A stretch of 35,883 nt of DNA from an uncultured Clostridia bacterium (GCA_947630675.1 CANRIN010000015.1:1-35883); one strand, 5' to 3'; positions 25,807-34,854 are shown, counted from the first letter of the stretch. Notes: generated by a model from the letters alone, not told the origin. Translations and numbers: made by a program.

Positions 25807-27512
25807 TCGTCTTTTCCTCCGTTTTCATACAGTTTGGCCGCATTCCATTCCTTGGTAAGCTCCGCGAGTGACTGCTGCCGCTCCCCGCGGGCCTCACTCA
25901 CTGCACGCGCCGCGACCGCGTAAGTCCGGAGCCCGAGCGGCCATGCCTCCGGCGAGCGGTCGCCGTCCGCGAGAAGCGCGAACGCCGTCGCCCCCGCCGT
26001 GTAGACATTCGTTACTTCATCTAGCTCCGCTCCGAGCGTGTACTCCTCCGGGCTCATAAAGCGGGAGCTTCCCCACATCCTGCCCATGTCGTTCCGTGCG
26101 GGGAGCGGCCGGAAGAAGTCTATGTCGCAGACCGTGAGCCGGCGCGTGTCGAAGTCGTATATGAGGCTCCCGTCGTAGAAGTCCACGGCGAGGTATCCCC
26201 GCTCCGCCGTCGACCGCAGAAACTCAAGTGCGCTCTCAAAGGCCGCTGTCCGCTCGGACACAGACAGTTCATTGAACCGCCTGTGCGGGGACGGGTACAT
26301 AAGCCCTATCCCCTCGCCCTCCGCCCAGCGGAATACGGCGGCGCATCCCCCGCCGATATCTTCCGCCGAGATGAACTCGGTGAGGCTGTCCTGCCTCAGC
26401 GCTTTATATAGCGGGACCGCCCGCTTCAGCCGCTCTATCGCATCCGCCGCCGTGCCGTCGTACCGATATGTCGCCGCGCCCGCGAATTTGACAAAGAACC
26501 GTTCCCCGTCCCGCTCTACGCCGAAGCAGATGTTCCCCGAGTCCTGGTCGTCAAATACGCGGAAGACCCTGCCGTACTTCGCGAGAAACGAAAAGTCGAA
26601 GCGCTCCTTCATCCTGAACCGCGCGCCGTCCACGGTCTGCACCGTGTACCCGTCGCTGTACCATCGCGGGACGATACGCTCCATGTTGTCGTACCAGTCG
26701 AGGACGTCCGCCGCCTGACGGAGTGCTGTATCCTTCTCCTCCTCGCTGTATGCCACGGCCCACGGTATCGTGCTCAGAGTGTTCGACGAGATGTAGAGCG
26801 CGAGCAGCCGCCAGAACTCCTCCGGCACGCCGTCCGGGAAGTATCCGTCAAGCGTTCCGCGCGCGAATGCGGGCGCCGCCTGCGCGCTCCAGACTATTCG
26901 GTTGAACTCCTCCCACGGGTCGCCGAAGTCGTACTTGTCGAAGTCGATAACGACAAGATGTCCGTCCTCGAGCATCATATTGCCGATATGATAGTCGCCG
27001 TGCTGGAAGGTCTGCGGACGTCCAGCGAGCAGACCGCGGTTTTGCTCGATGTACCGCAGGAAGTTCTCCCCTCCCTCTACCTTGACGGGACAGGCGTTGT
27101 ATCCTTCGATCTTACGGTCCATCTTGCGGCCAAAGTGCGCCGCCCAGTCCTCCAGATTTTCCGGCGCGGGGATGGAGTGTATAAGGCGGGCGTACCTTCC
27201 CGCGTCGAGGCCGAGCGCGTACTGCTCCGCCTCACGGAGCTCCGGGACGGCTTCCTCCGCGTCGACTCCATTCACCCAGCGGTAGAGGATGTACACGCCG
27301 TCCGGGCGTTCCTCCCGATCGACCGGCTCGCTTATCGGAACGCCGAGCGCCGCCGCCTCCTTCTCGAACCGAGTGAGCTCCGGCCGGCCCGCCGCCTTCT
27401 CGGGCGGCATGACGCGCAGCAGGAACGCGCGCCCCTCCGCATCGGTCACGCGGTACTTTCTGTCCCCCGACCATCCCTTCTCCACCGGCTCGCAGCTCAC
27501 AAATTCGCGCAT
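25803..27512 (-). CDS. Fusion of an N-terminal APH-type phosphotransferase and a C-terminal protein-kinase-like domain
   Basis: N-domain: QHGDYHIGNMMLEDGHLVVIDFDKYDFGDPWEEFNR. C-domain: KYGRVFRVFDDQDSGNICFGVERDGERFFVKFAGA...YLAVDFYDGSLIYDFDTRRLTVCDIDFFRP...GSSRFMSPEEYTLGAELDEVTNVYTAGATAFALL. ATG at 27512 (MREFVSCE). Confidence 0.83.
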   Translation of the reverse strand: MREFVSCEPVEKGWSGDRKYRVTDAEGRAFLLRVMPPEKAAGRPELTRFEKEAAALGVPISEPVDREERPDGVYILYRWVNGVDAEEAVPELREAEQYALGLDAGRYARLIHSIPAPENLEDWAAHFGRKMDRKIEGYNACPVKVEGGENFLRYIEQNRGLLAGRPQTFQHGDYHIGNMMLEDGHLVVIDFDKYDFGDPWEEFNRIVWSAQAAPAFARGTLDGYFPDGVPEEFWRLLALYISSNTLSTIPWAVAYSEEEKDTALRQAADVLDWYDNMERIVPRWYSDGYTVQTVDGARFRMKERFDFSFLAKYGRVFRVFDDQDSGNICFGVERDGERFFVKFAGAATYRYDGTAADAIERLKRAVPLYKALRQDSLTEFISAEDIGGGCAAVFRWAEGEGIGLMYPSPHRRFNELSVSERTAAFESALEFLRSTAERGYLAVDFYDGSLIYDFDTRRLTVCDIDFFRPLPARNDMGRMWGSSRFMSPEEYTLGAELDEVTNVYTAGATAFALLADGDRSPEAWPLGLRTYAVAARAVSEARGERQQSLAELTKEWNAAKLYENGGKDE

Positions 27513-27516
27513 TTTA

Positions 27517-28242
27517 TCACCTGTCCGCCGTGCGGGCGGCCGCCTCGACAAACGCTCGGAATATCATCCTGCTGTGCTCGTCGTTGTGATGAGAAAACTC
27601 CGGGTGCCACTGGACCGCCCACACGAATTCCTCCGAGGGCATCCGCACCGCCTCCACAAGGCCGTCTTCCGCCCGCGCCATCGCCGCAAGCACGGGCGCG
27701 AGGCGCTTCACGCCCTGATGGTGACAGCTGTTCACACCTATCTCCGTCTTCCCGAGGACCGCCGCGAGCGGCGACCCCTCCGCGATTTTGACCGCGTGCT
27801 CCGCGCGGTCGTAGGGCGGCTCCATGTGGTGCGAACCTCCGCCCGCGAGCTCGGTCGGAAGGTCCTGATAGAGCGTTCCTCCGAGGCAGACATTGAGCAG
27901 CTGTATCCCGCGGCATATCCCGAGTATCGGTCGGCCCAGCCGCAGCGCCGTCTCCACCAGGCGCGGCTCCATCATGTCTCGCGCGGGGCAGACCTCGCCG
28001 CAGGTCTCCTTTGCCGGCTCGCCGTAGAGCGCCGGGGACACGTCCTGCCCGCCCGTGAGGAGCACGCCGTCCACCGAGAGCACGAGCCGTTCGAGCGCGT
28101 CCCTGTCGGAGGTCATGGGAAGCATCAGCGGTATCCCTCCCGCCTCCTCTATGCCGTCGAAGTATCCCGGCAGCATCCAGTATGAATCCTTCTCCCTGTC
28201 GTACAGCGGTACGACGCCGATAAGCGGCCTTCCGTGCATCAA
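27517..28242 (-). CDS. Gamma-glutamyl-gamma-aminobutyrate hydrolase family protein (class I GATase, peptidase C26)
   Basis: RPLIGVVPLYDREKDSYWMLPGYFDGIEEAGGIPLMLP...GVLLTGGQDVSPALYGE...GRPILGICRGIQLLNVCLGGTLYQDLP...WAVQWHPEFSH. Confidence 0.93.
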   Translation of the reverse strand: MMHGRPLIGVVPLYDREKDSYWMLPGYFDGIEEAGGIPLMLPMTSDRDALERLVLSVDGVLLTGGQDVSPALYGEPAKETCGEVCPARDMMEPRLVETALRLGRPILGICRGIQLLNVCLGGTLYQDLPTELAGGGSHHMEPPYDRAEHAVKIAEGSPLAAVLGKTEIGVNSCHHQGVKRLAPVLAAMARAEDGLVEAVRMPSEEFVWAVQWHPEFSHHNDEHSRMIFRAFVEAAARTADR

Positions 28243-28337
28243 ATCACCCCTTGAATATTAAATAAGCGGCGCCCTCGAAAAACGAGAACGCCGTTGCTCC
28301 CAATAACGATATGTGATTTTAAGGCTATATGTCCGAA

Positions 28338-28805
28338 TTACAGCTTCTTCTCAAATACATAGCGCTGGGGCGTCATCCCCATGGCTCGGTACATGGCGAC
28401 AGCCTCCTTGTTGAAATCCCACGCGTGCAGCTCCAGACGAACGGCTCCCTGCTCCTTTGCCCAAGTCTCCACCTCGCGGGAGAGCTTTGCCGCGATCCCT
28501 CTGCGGCGATATGCGGGCAAAACATAGATGTCATCCAGACAAACGGTCCTCAGCCCCTTGACCATACCGCTTTCTTCCCAAAGCGTTGCCCTGACAATGC
28601 CTACGAGCAGATCATCATCAAAGGCGCCGAGCTGCAGCACGGCGGGGTTGGCCAAGTTCTCCAGAAAAGCCTCCCTGGGATAGGATCCCTCCTTTTCCCG
28701 GTGTACAAAAAAGTCCGGCCGTGCCTGCGCATGAAGCTCATCCACAGCCGCATATCGCTCAAGGACCTGTTCGTAATCGGATCCTGCCAGTTTTCTTATC
28801 TCCAT
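28338..28805 (-). CDS. GNAT family N-acetyltransferase
   Basis: CLDDIYVLPAYRRRGIAAKLSREVETWAKEQGAVRLELHAWDFNKEAVAMYRAMGMTPQRYVFEKKL. Confidence 0.92.
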   Translation of the reverse strand: MEIRKLAGSDYEQVLERYAAVDELHAQARPDFFVHREKEGSYPREAFLENLANPAVLQLGAFDDDLLVGIVRATLWEESGMVKGLRTVCLDDIYVLPAYRRRGIAAKLSREVETWAKEQGAVRLELHAWDFNKEAVAMYRAMGMTPQRYVFEKKL

Positions 28806-28884
28806 ATATTCCCGCTCTTCTCACCAAAGAAATTCCTAAACGACGTCCGCGCCGCCCGGAACATTGCTGCAGCAAAAGCCTCAC

Positions 28885-29228
28885 AGAGTTTCGCGCCGAC
28901 GGAGCACGTTTCGCCGCGAAGCGCCGCAGGTGCTTTCCGCACTAGCACACGCTCAAGGTCGGGCAATATTTGCGAAGCAAATACTGCGGGCGAAAGCAGT
29001 ATAGTGTAGGATGAAGAATTGGTTCGCGCTTTCGCTGTTCGCAGCGGTTGATGTTGCCGAAGGCAACATCACGCGGGCGATTATGATTATATCAATGTCC
29101 GGCTTTGCCCGCGAAGCGGGTAAAGCTCACGAGGGCTGAATATGTTCCGATGCGGAATATCTCGGCGCCCTCGTGTTGCCGAGCGAGCATTTCAATCGGA
29201 AGGAGCCCCAAACGGCGCTCTGCGTCGT
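28885..29228. repeat. Left part of mosaic repeat locus 3: serial hairpins and a box copy
   Basis: GATGTTGCC-GAA-GGCAACATC, GCTTTGCCCGC-GAA-GCGGGTAAAGC, CACGAGGGC...GCCCTCGTG (29128-29175), box GAGCATTTCAATCGGAAG at 29185-29202. Confidence 0.65.
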
Positions 29229-29347
29229 CCGCGCCTGTTCGCGCGGTTGAAGTTAGCGGCAAAGCCGCTAACTTCGCGCAGCCCCGATTCATTCGGGGCG
29301 AGCATTTCAATCGGAAGGGCTCCCACGCGGTCACCGACCGCGTGGGA
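29229..29347 (-). repeat. Module c of mosaic repeat, copy 2 (inverted)
   Basis: Reverse complement aligns to 11501-11621; box GAGCATTTCAATCGGAAG at 29300-29317; TCCCACGCGGTC-ACC-GACCGCGTGGGA at 29321-29347. Confidence 0.87.
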
Positions 29348-29350
29348 ATA

Positions 29351-29393
29351 ACCAAAATAAATGCCACGACAAAGTCGTGGCATTTATTTTGGT
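29351..29393. repeat. 20-bp perfect hairpin abutting and overlapping the tRNA-Pro 3' CCA
   Basis: ACCAAAATAAATGCCACGAC-AAA-GTCGTGGCATTTATTTTGGT. Confidence 0.92.
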
Positions 29394-29466
29394 CGAGGCG
29401 ACAGGATTCGAACCTGCGGCCTCTGCGTCCCGAACGCAGCGCTCTACCAAACTGAGCCACGCCTCG
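29390..29466 (-). tRNA. tRNA-Pro (anticodon CGG), CCA encoded
   Basis: Minus strand CGAGGCG-TG-GCTC..GAGC-CTGCG TTCGGGA CGCAG-...-GCAGGTTCGAATCCTGT-CGCCTCG-A-CCA: all cloverleaf stems pair. Confidence 0.96.
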
Positions 29467-29631
29467 ACATCAACGATAGGAATTATACCAAAGGGGCGGG
29501 CAAAAATCAAGGGCTTTTCAGAAAAAATTTTTACGTTCCCGCGATACTCCTTGCAAACTCCTTTTATTTGATGTATTCTTAACCTGTCGGAACCGTGTTC
29601 CGAGCATAAAAACTACCCGGAGAGACGCCCT

Positions 29632-30213
29632 ATGATTTTACTTCGCCCTGCCAAAGAGAGCGACTGCCGCGATATCCTAGATATCTACGCGCCGTATATA
29701 ACCGACACCCCCGTTACCTTCGAGACCGAGGTCCCGTCCCATGCTGAATTTCTCGAGAGGATGCGCGGGATACTCCGCTTCTTCCCCTACCTCATAGCGG
29801 AGGAGGACGGAGAGACGGTCGGCTACGCCTACGCGCACTTTCAGCACGAGCGCGCGGCGTACCGCTGGAATGCGGAGCTCTCGGTGTATCTGAAGCGCGG
29901 CTGCGAGCGGCGCGGCATCGGAAGCGCCCTCTACCGCGCGCTCATGGAGCTGCTGCGGCTCCAGGGCTTCATACGCGTCTTCGGCGTGATAACCATACCG
30001 AACGACCCCAGCGTCGCGCTGCACGAGCGCTTCGGCTTCCGGCGCGCCGCGCTCTACCCCTCGATGGGCTACAAGTTCGGAGAGTGGCACGACGTCGCGT
30101 GGTACGAAAAGCTGCTCGCGCCCATTCCGGAAGAACCCGCGGAGCTCGTACCATTCTCCGCGCTCGACCCGGCGACCGTCCGCCGCGTGCTCGACGGCGC
30201 TGTCAGCGTATAG
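29632..30213 (+). CDS. GNAT N-acetyltransferase, phosphinothricin acetyltransferase-like
   Basis: RPAKESDCRDILDIYAPYITDTPVTFETEVPSHAEFLERMR...YRWNAELSVYLKRGCERRGIGSALYRALMELLRLQGFIRVFGVITIPNDPSVALHERFGFR. Confidence 0.93.
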   Translation: MILLRPAKESDCRDILDIYAPYITDTPVTFETEVPSHAEFLERMRGILRFFPYLIAEEDGETVGYAYAHFQHERAAYRWNAELSVYLKRGCERRGIGSALYRALMELLRLQGFIRVFGVITIPNDPSVALHERFGFRRAALYPSMGYKFGEWHDVAWYEKLLAPIPEEPAELVPFSALDPATVRRVLDGAVSV

Positions 30214-30298
30214 ACATCGAAACGTGACCGTGATAAAATAAGGAATAACTGTCCGTCCCGGAACCGAACCATATCCCCAAAAAAGGAGAAATAACGCT

Positions 30299-30778
30299 AT
30301 GGAAAACATTCTGAAACTTCTTGAACGCGACGCGCGCCTTACAAACTCCCAGCTTGCCGCCATGCTCGGCACCGACGAGGAGACGGTCGCGCAGGAGATA
30401 AAGCGCCTTGAAAACGACCACGTCATACTCGGCTACAAGACCCTCATAGACTGGGAGAAGACCGACAAGGAGGTCGTCACCGCCATTATAGAGGTGCGCG
30501 TCACCCCTCAGCGCGGCGAGGGCTTCGAGAAGGTCGCGGAGCGGATATATCAGTTTGAAGAAGTCGAGAGCCTCTACCTCATGAGCGGGGGCTTCGACCT
30601 CGCCGTGTTCATCGTGGGGCGCACGATGCGCGAGGTCGCGCTCTTTGTCGCGACGAAGCTCGCGCCGGTCGAAGGCGTTGCGAGCACCGCTACGCATTTC
30701 ATACTGAAAAAATATAAGGAGAGCGGCGTCTTCTTCGAGACCGAGCCGGAGGAGCAGGAGCGCGGCTACCTGCTGTAA
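30299..30778 (+). CDS. Lrp/AsnC family transcriptional regulator
   Basis: ILKLLERDARLTNSQLAAMLGTDEETVAQEIKRLENDHVILGYKTLIDWEKTDKEVVTAIIEVRVTPQRGEGFEKVAERIYQFEEVESLYLMSGGFDLAVFIVG. Confidence 0.93.
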   Translation: MENILKLLERDARLTNSQLAAMLGTDEETVAQEIKRLENDHVILGYKTLIDWEKTDKEVVTAIIEVRVTPQRGEGFEKVAERIYQFEEVESLYLMSGGFDLAVFIVGRTMREVALFVATKLAPVEGVASTATHFILKKYKESGVFFETEPEEQERGYLL

Positions 30779-30787
30779 GGAGAGAGT

Positions 30788-31966
30788 ATGGATTACGAAA
30801 AGCTTCTCAGCCGGACGGCGGCGGACATCCCCCCCTCCGGCATACGCAAATTCTTCGACTATCTCGAGACCATGCCGGACGCCATATCGCTCGGCGTCGG
30901 CGAGCCGGACTACCAGACCCCGTGGCACATCCGCGAGGCCGGCATCTACTCGCTGACAAAGGGCTTCACGAAGTATACCGGCAACGCCGGCCTTACCGAA
31001 CTGCGCCGCGAGATCTGTCGCTACCTCGCGCGGCGCTTCGATCTCGACGGCTACGACTGGAAGAGCGAAACGATAGTCACCGTCGGCGGCAGCGAGGCGA
31101 TAGACCTCGCGCTCCGCGCCCTCATAAACCCCGGCGACGAGGTCATAGTCCCCGAGCCCAGCTTTGTATGCTACTCGCCGATAGCCCGCCTTGCGGGCGG
31201 CGTTCCCGTCGCCGTCGCGACAAAGGCGGAAAACCGCTTCAAGCTGACGGCGGACGAGCTGCGCGCGGCGATAACGCCGCGCACCAAGGCGCTCGTCCTT
31301 CCCTTCCCGAACAACCCGACCGGTGCCATCATGGAGCGCGGTGACCTTGAGGCGATAGCCGGGGTACTGCGCGGCACCGGTATATTCGTCATATCCGATG
31401 AGATCTACGCCGAGCTGACCTACGGCAAGCGCCACGTCTCCATAGCCTCGCTTGAGGGTATGCGCGAACGGACCGTCGTAATAGGCGGCTTTTCAAAGGC
31501 TTACTCCATGACCGGGTGGCGGCTCGGCTATGCGGCGGGTCCTGAGCCCTTGATAAAAGTCATGACCAAGATACACCAGTACGCCATTATGTGCGCCCCG
31601 ACGACGAGCCAGTACGCCGCGATAGAGGCCATGCGCGCGGGCGACGAGGACATCGAAGCCATGCGCGAGGACTACGGCTACCGCCGCCGCTACATACTTA
31701 AGCGGTTCCGCGACCTCGGGCTCGACTGCTTCGAGGCGGAGGGCGCATTCTACGTTTTCCCCTGCATACGTTCCACCGGGCTCTCGAGCGAGGAATTTGC
31801 CGAGAAGCTGCTCGTCGCGGAGCATGTCGCGGTCGTTCCGGGGAACGCCTTCGGCGCGAGCGGCGAGGGCTTCATACGCTGCTGTTACGCCGCGAGCATA
31901 AAGAATATCGACGAGGCTCTTGACAGGATAGGCCGCTTCCTCGACACCCGGACGAAAGAAGAATGA
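30788..31966 (+). CDS. Pyridoxal phosphate-dependent aminotransferase (class I/II)
   Basis: SLGVGEPDYQTPWHIREAGIYSLTKGFTKYTGNAGLTELRREICRYL...LPFPNNPTGAIM...VISDEIYAELTYG...IGGFSKAYSMTGWRLGYAAGP. Confidence 0.95.
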   Translation: MDYEKLLSRTAADIPPSGIRKFFDYLETMPDAISLGVGEPDYQTPWHIREAGIYSLTKGFTKYTGNAGLTELRREICRYLARRFDLDGYDWKSETIVTVGGSEAIDLALRALINPGDEVIVPEPSFVCYSPIARLAGGVPVAVATKAENRFKLTADELRAAITPRTKALVLPFPNNPTGAIMERGDLEAIAGVLRGTGIFVISDEIYAELTYGKRHVSIASLEGMRERTVVIGGFSKAYSMTGWRLGYAAGPEPLIKVMTKIHQYAIMCAPTTSQYAAIEAMRAGDEDIEAMREDYGYRRRYILKRFRDLGLDCFEAEGAFYVFPCIRSTGLSSEEFAEKLLVAEHVAVVPGNAFGASGEGFIRCCYAASIKNIDEALDRIGRFLDTRTKEE

Positions 31967-33120
31967 CGATGGATAAGCGCGTTTTCCTCGCCGGATGCGG
32001 CGAGTATACCGAGGAGCAGGTTTTCCCCGCCGTCCACCGTGTGCTTGAGGGCTTCGGCGGTGCGCGCTCCTTCGGTGTCGAGGGAAAGAAGGTCCTCATC
32101 AAGTCAAACCTTCTCGGCGCGCACAGGCCCGAGGAGGCAGTCACCACCCACCCGCTCGTTATCGAGGCGCTCTGTCGCGAATTTATTGCGGCGGGGGCGG
32201 ATGTGACGATAGCGGACAGTCCCGGCGGGCCGTTCAACGAGACGCTGCTCCGCCGCTGTTACCGCACGACCGGCATGGAGGAAGCGGCGCGCAAGTCCGG
32301 CGCAAAGCTGAACTTCGACACCTCCCACCGTAAGGTCGAGTGCGGCGGAGAGTACTGCCGCTCCTTCGAGCTGCTGAACGCGGTACTCGACGCGGCCCTC
32401 GTCGTCTCGGCGGCAAAGCTCAAGACCCACGGACTTGCCTACTACACCGGCGCGGTGAAGAACCTCTACGGCTGCATACCCGGCCTTGACAAGGCGGCCA
32501 TGCACGCGTCGTACTCGGACAAGCGGGTATTCAACCGCGTGCTTGTCGACCTGTGCGAGCTCGTGAAGCCGGGCTTCTCAATTGTAGACGGCGTCATCGG
32601 TATGGAGGGACCCGGTCCCTCCGGCGGAACTCCCAAATTTGCGGGCGTGATAGGCGGCGCGGTGAACCCGTACGCACTCGACCTTGCCATGTGCGGGATA
32701 GCCATGCTTCCCGCGCGCCTTGTCCCGGTCCTGGGAGAGGCGGCGGCGCGCGGACTTGCGCCGGGGGACGAGCGGGAGCTCGAGTACATCGGCGAAGCGC
32801 CGGACGCCTACCGAACCGAGTTCAAACCGGCGACCGGCTCGCACCGTTCGCGCGGCAGCATGGGCTTCTTCGCGTCCTTTGTTCTCCCGCGCGGACTGCG
32901 CGAGGCGATACGCGACCGCCGGAGCCCCTACCCCGTCATACAGCGGAACTGCGTCGGCTGCGGACGCTGCGCCGAGATATGCCCGCGCAGCGCAGTCACC
33001 GTCACGGACGGCCGTGCAAAGGTGAACTACGACGAATGTATCCGCTGCTACTGCTGCCACGAGATGTGCCCAGCGCGGGCGATAGAACTGAAACGAGGCC
33101 GGCCGCATGACAAGTATTGA
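31963..33120 (+). CDS. DUF362 domain protein with two 4Fe-4S motifs
   Basis: KVLIKSNLLGAHRPEEAVTTHPLVIEALCREFIAAGADVTIADSPGGPF...LKTHGLAYYTGAVKNLYGCIPGLDKAAMH...CVGCGRCAEICPRSAV...CIRCYCCHEMCPARAIEL. Confidence 0.94.
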   Translation: MTMDKRVFLAGCGEYTEEQVFPAVHRVLEGFGGARSFGVEGKKVLIKSNLLGAHRPEEAVTTHPLVIEALCREFIAAGADVTIADSPGGPFNETLLRRCYRTTGMEEAARKSGAKLNFDTSHRKVECGGEYCRSFELLNAVLDAALVVSAAKLKTHGLAYYTGAVKNLYGCIPGLDKAAMHASYSDKRVFNRVLVDLCELVKPGFSIVDGVIGMEGPGPSGGTPKFAGVIGGAVNPYALDLAMCGIAMLPARLVPVLGEAAARGLAPGDERELEYIGEAPDAYRTEFKPATGSHRSRGSMGFFASFVLPRGLREAIRDRRSPYPVIQRNCVGCGRCAEICPRSAVTVTDGRAKVNYDECIRCYCCHEMCPARAIELKRGRPHDKY

Positions 33121-33949
33121 AGCAAACGCAAAGATAAATCTCACGCTCGACATCGTCGGGCTGCGTCCCGACGGCTACCACGAGCTGAGGACCGTCATGC
33201 ACGAGATACCGCTGGCCGACACCATCACCCTCTCGTTTGAGGGCGAGGGCGTTCGCTGCATCACAAACCTTCCGTATATCAAGAGCGGCACGAACCTCGC
33301 CCTCCGTGCCGCGAACGCCTTCTACGAGCGCACCGGCATCAGAGAGGGTCTCTCCCTGCGCATACGGAAGCGCATACCCGTCGGCGCGGGGCTCGGCGGC
33401 GGCAGTGCGGACGCCGCCGCCGTCCTTCGCTTCCTCAACGGGCGCCACGGAAGCCCTCTCGGCACGGACGAGCTCATGCGCCTCGGCGCGGAGCTGGGCG
33501 CGGACGTTCCGTTCTGCATCTCGGGCGGGTGCGCCCTCTGCGAGGGCATCGGAGAGAGGATAACGCCGCTGAAGCGGCTCCCGCACTGCTCCGCCGTCGT
33601 CGCAAAGCCGCAGACAAGTCTCTCCACGCGGGAGATGTTCCGGCGTATCGACCGCTGGCCCCGCCGCCGCGAGCGTCCCGACACCCGGGGCTTTCTCGCG
33701 GCGCTTGAGGCTGGCGACCTCGACGGTCTCGCGAAACGGATGTACAACTCGATGGAGCCCGCCGCTGCCTCGCTCGCGGGCGAGATAACCGAAATAAAGA
33801 CCTCCCTGCTCCGCCTCGGCGCACTCGGCGCGTGCATGAGCGGCAGCGGCTCCTCCGTCGCGGCGCTTTTTGACACTCACGCGGCGGCTCAGTCCGCGGC
33901 GGAGGCCCTGTGCGGAAGGGACCGGGAGATATTTGTCCTCGACCTCTGA
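33107..33949 (+). CDS. ispE: 4-(cytidine 5'-diphospho)-2-C-methyl-D-erythritol kinase
   Basis: EANAKINLTLDIVGLRPDGYHELRTVMHEIPLADTITL...KRIPVGAGLGGGSADAAAVLRFLN...LGALGACMSGSGSSVAALF. Confidence 0.96.
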   Translation: MTSIEANAKINLTLDIVGLRPDGYHELRTVMHEIPLADTITLSFEGEGVRCITNLPYIKSGTNLALRAANAFYERTGIREGLSLRIRKRIPVGAGLGGGSADAAAVLRFLNGRHGSPLGTDELMRLGAELGADVPFCISGGCALCEGIGERITPLKRLPHCSAVVAKPQTSLSTREMFRRIDRWPRRRERPDTRGFLAALEAGDLDGLAKRMYNSMEPAAASLAGEITEIKTSLLRLGALGACMSGSGSSVAALFDTHAAAQSAAEALCGRDREIFVLDL

Positions 33950-34026
33950 TTTTTCCCGAAACCGTGTATGTTTCCCCGAAAACGCGTCAATATTCATTTC
34001 AGACCGGGTTTTCGGAGGTGCATACA

Positions 34027-34608
34027 ATGAAAAATTTCCTGCTCCGCTCCGCCGCGGCGATACTTATCGCCTGCACGCTGTCGCTTGTCACCGTCTCCGC
34101 AGAACAGCGCGTCCTTGCGGATAAGCTCGTCCGGCTGCATGTCATAGCCAACTCCTCATCCGATGAGGACCAGGCTCTGAAGATCCGGGTGCGGGACGCC
34201 GTGCTCGAAGCGGCCTCCGGCCTCACGGAGGCCGACCTCCCGGAGGCACTCCCCCGCCTCCGCCTCGCAGCGGAGCGCGCCCTGCGCGAAGCCGGCTGCG
34301 ATGACGGCGTCACGGTGAAGCTCGGCCCCGAAGTCTACGGCACGCGCGAATACGATACGTTTTCGCTCCCCGCGGGAGAGTACCGCTCGCTCCGTGTGGA
34401 GATAGGCGCGGCGGAAGGACGGAACTGGTGGTGCGTGCTTTTCCCTCCGCTCTGCTTTGCCTCAAGCGAGGAGTTTGAGGAGGAAGCCGCCTCCGCCGGA
34501 CTCACTGAGGACGACCTCGAGCTTGTCCGGGGAGGCGGTCAAGATATACAAATTCGCTTCCGAATTTTGGAGCTTATTCAGAAGCTTGCACATTTGTTTC
34601 AAGATTGA
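34027..34608 (+). CDS. spoIIR: Stage II sporulation protein R
   Basis: LVRLHVIANSSSDEDQALKIRVRDAVLEA...VYGTREYDTFSLPAGEYRSLRVEIGAAEGRNWWCVLFPPLCF. Confidence 0.94.
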   Translation: MKNFLLRSAAAILIACTLSLVTVSAEQRVLADKLVRLHVIANSSSDEDQALKIRVRDAVLEAASGLTEADLPEALPRLRLAAERALREAGCDDGVTVKLGPEVYGTREYDTFSLPAGEYRSLRVEIGAAEGRNWWCVLFPPLCFASSEEFEEEAASAGLTEDDLELVRGGGQDIQIRFRILELIQKLAHLFQD

Positions 34609-34689
34609 CCCTTAATTGCGTCAAAATCCCGTTTTTTCGGTCACGTCAAAGCCCCGTTGAGATTTTTCGTTTTTTTTGCACATTTCTAC

Positions 34690-34718
34690 TTGATAATTTC
34701 CGCGGTTTCTGCTAAAAT
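34690..34718 (+). promoter_or_regulatory. SigmaA-like promoter
   Basis: TTGATA (34690-34695), 17-nt spacer, TAAAAT (34713-34718). Confidence 0.75.
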
Positions 34719-34736
34719 ATAAACAAATATTAAGGC

Positions 34737-34824
34737 GCGTCCCTTCGGACGTTCGGAGCCTTCACCTCCGGACAGATGGACCGGCACGGAGTGGTTCTTT
34801 ACATTCCGCCCGGATGGCGTGTCC
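34737..34824 (+). ncRNA. Structured 5' leader (candidate cis-regulatory RNA)
   Basis: CGTCC-CTTC-GGACG hairpin; CGGAG..CTCCG; nested GGACA(34770-74)[CCGG[GGAGTG..CATTCC]CCGG]TGTCC(34820-24). Confidence 0.5.
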
Positions 34825-34854
34825 AAAATTATTTTAAAGTGAGGGTTATTAGGT

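Noticed and set aside
25803-27551. Dual kinase protein as a simple assembly frameshift
   Set aside because: Single continuous frame over both domains with sensible codons and a shared linker; kept as a real fusion, though long-read confirmation is advisable.
29092-29460. 122-aa minus-strand ORF (MAQFGRALRSGRRGRRFESCRLDQ...)
   Set aside because: Translation of tRNA-Pro and repeat modules, not a protein gene.
30203-31435. 410-aa minus-strand ORF
   Set aside because: Antisense to Lrp and aminotransferase genes with strong family motifs; composition is low-information.
33002-34027. 341-aa minus-strand ORF
   Set aside because: Antisense to ispE.
33949-34030. SigmaF-type promoter before spoIIR
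   Set aside because: GTGTA and a later AT-rich stretch exist, but the -10 fits the consensus poorly.
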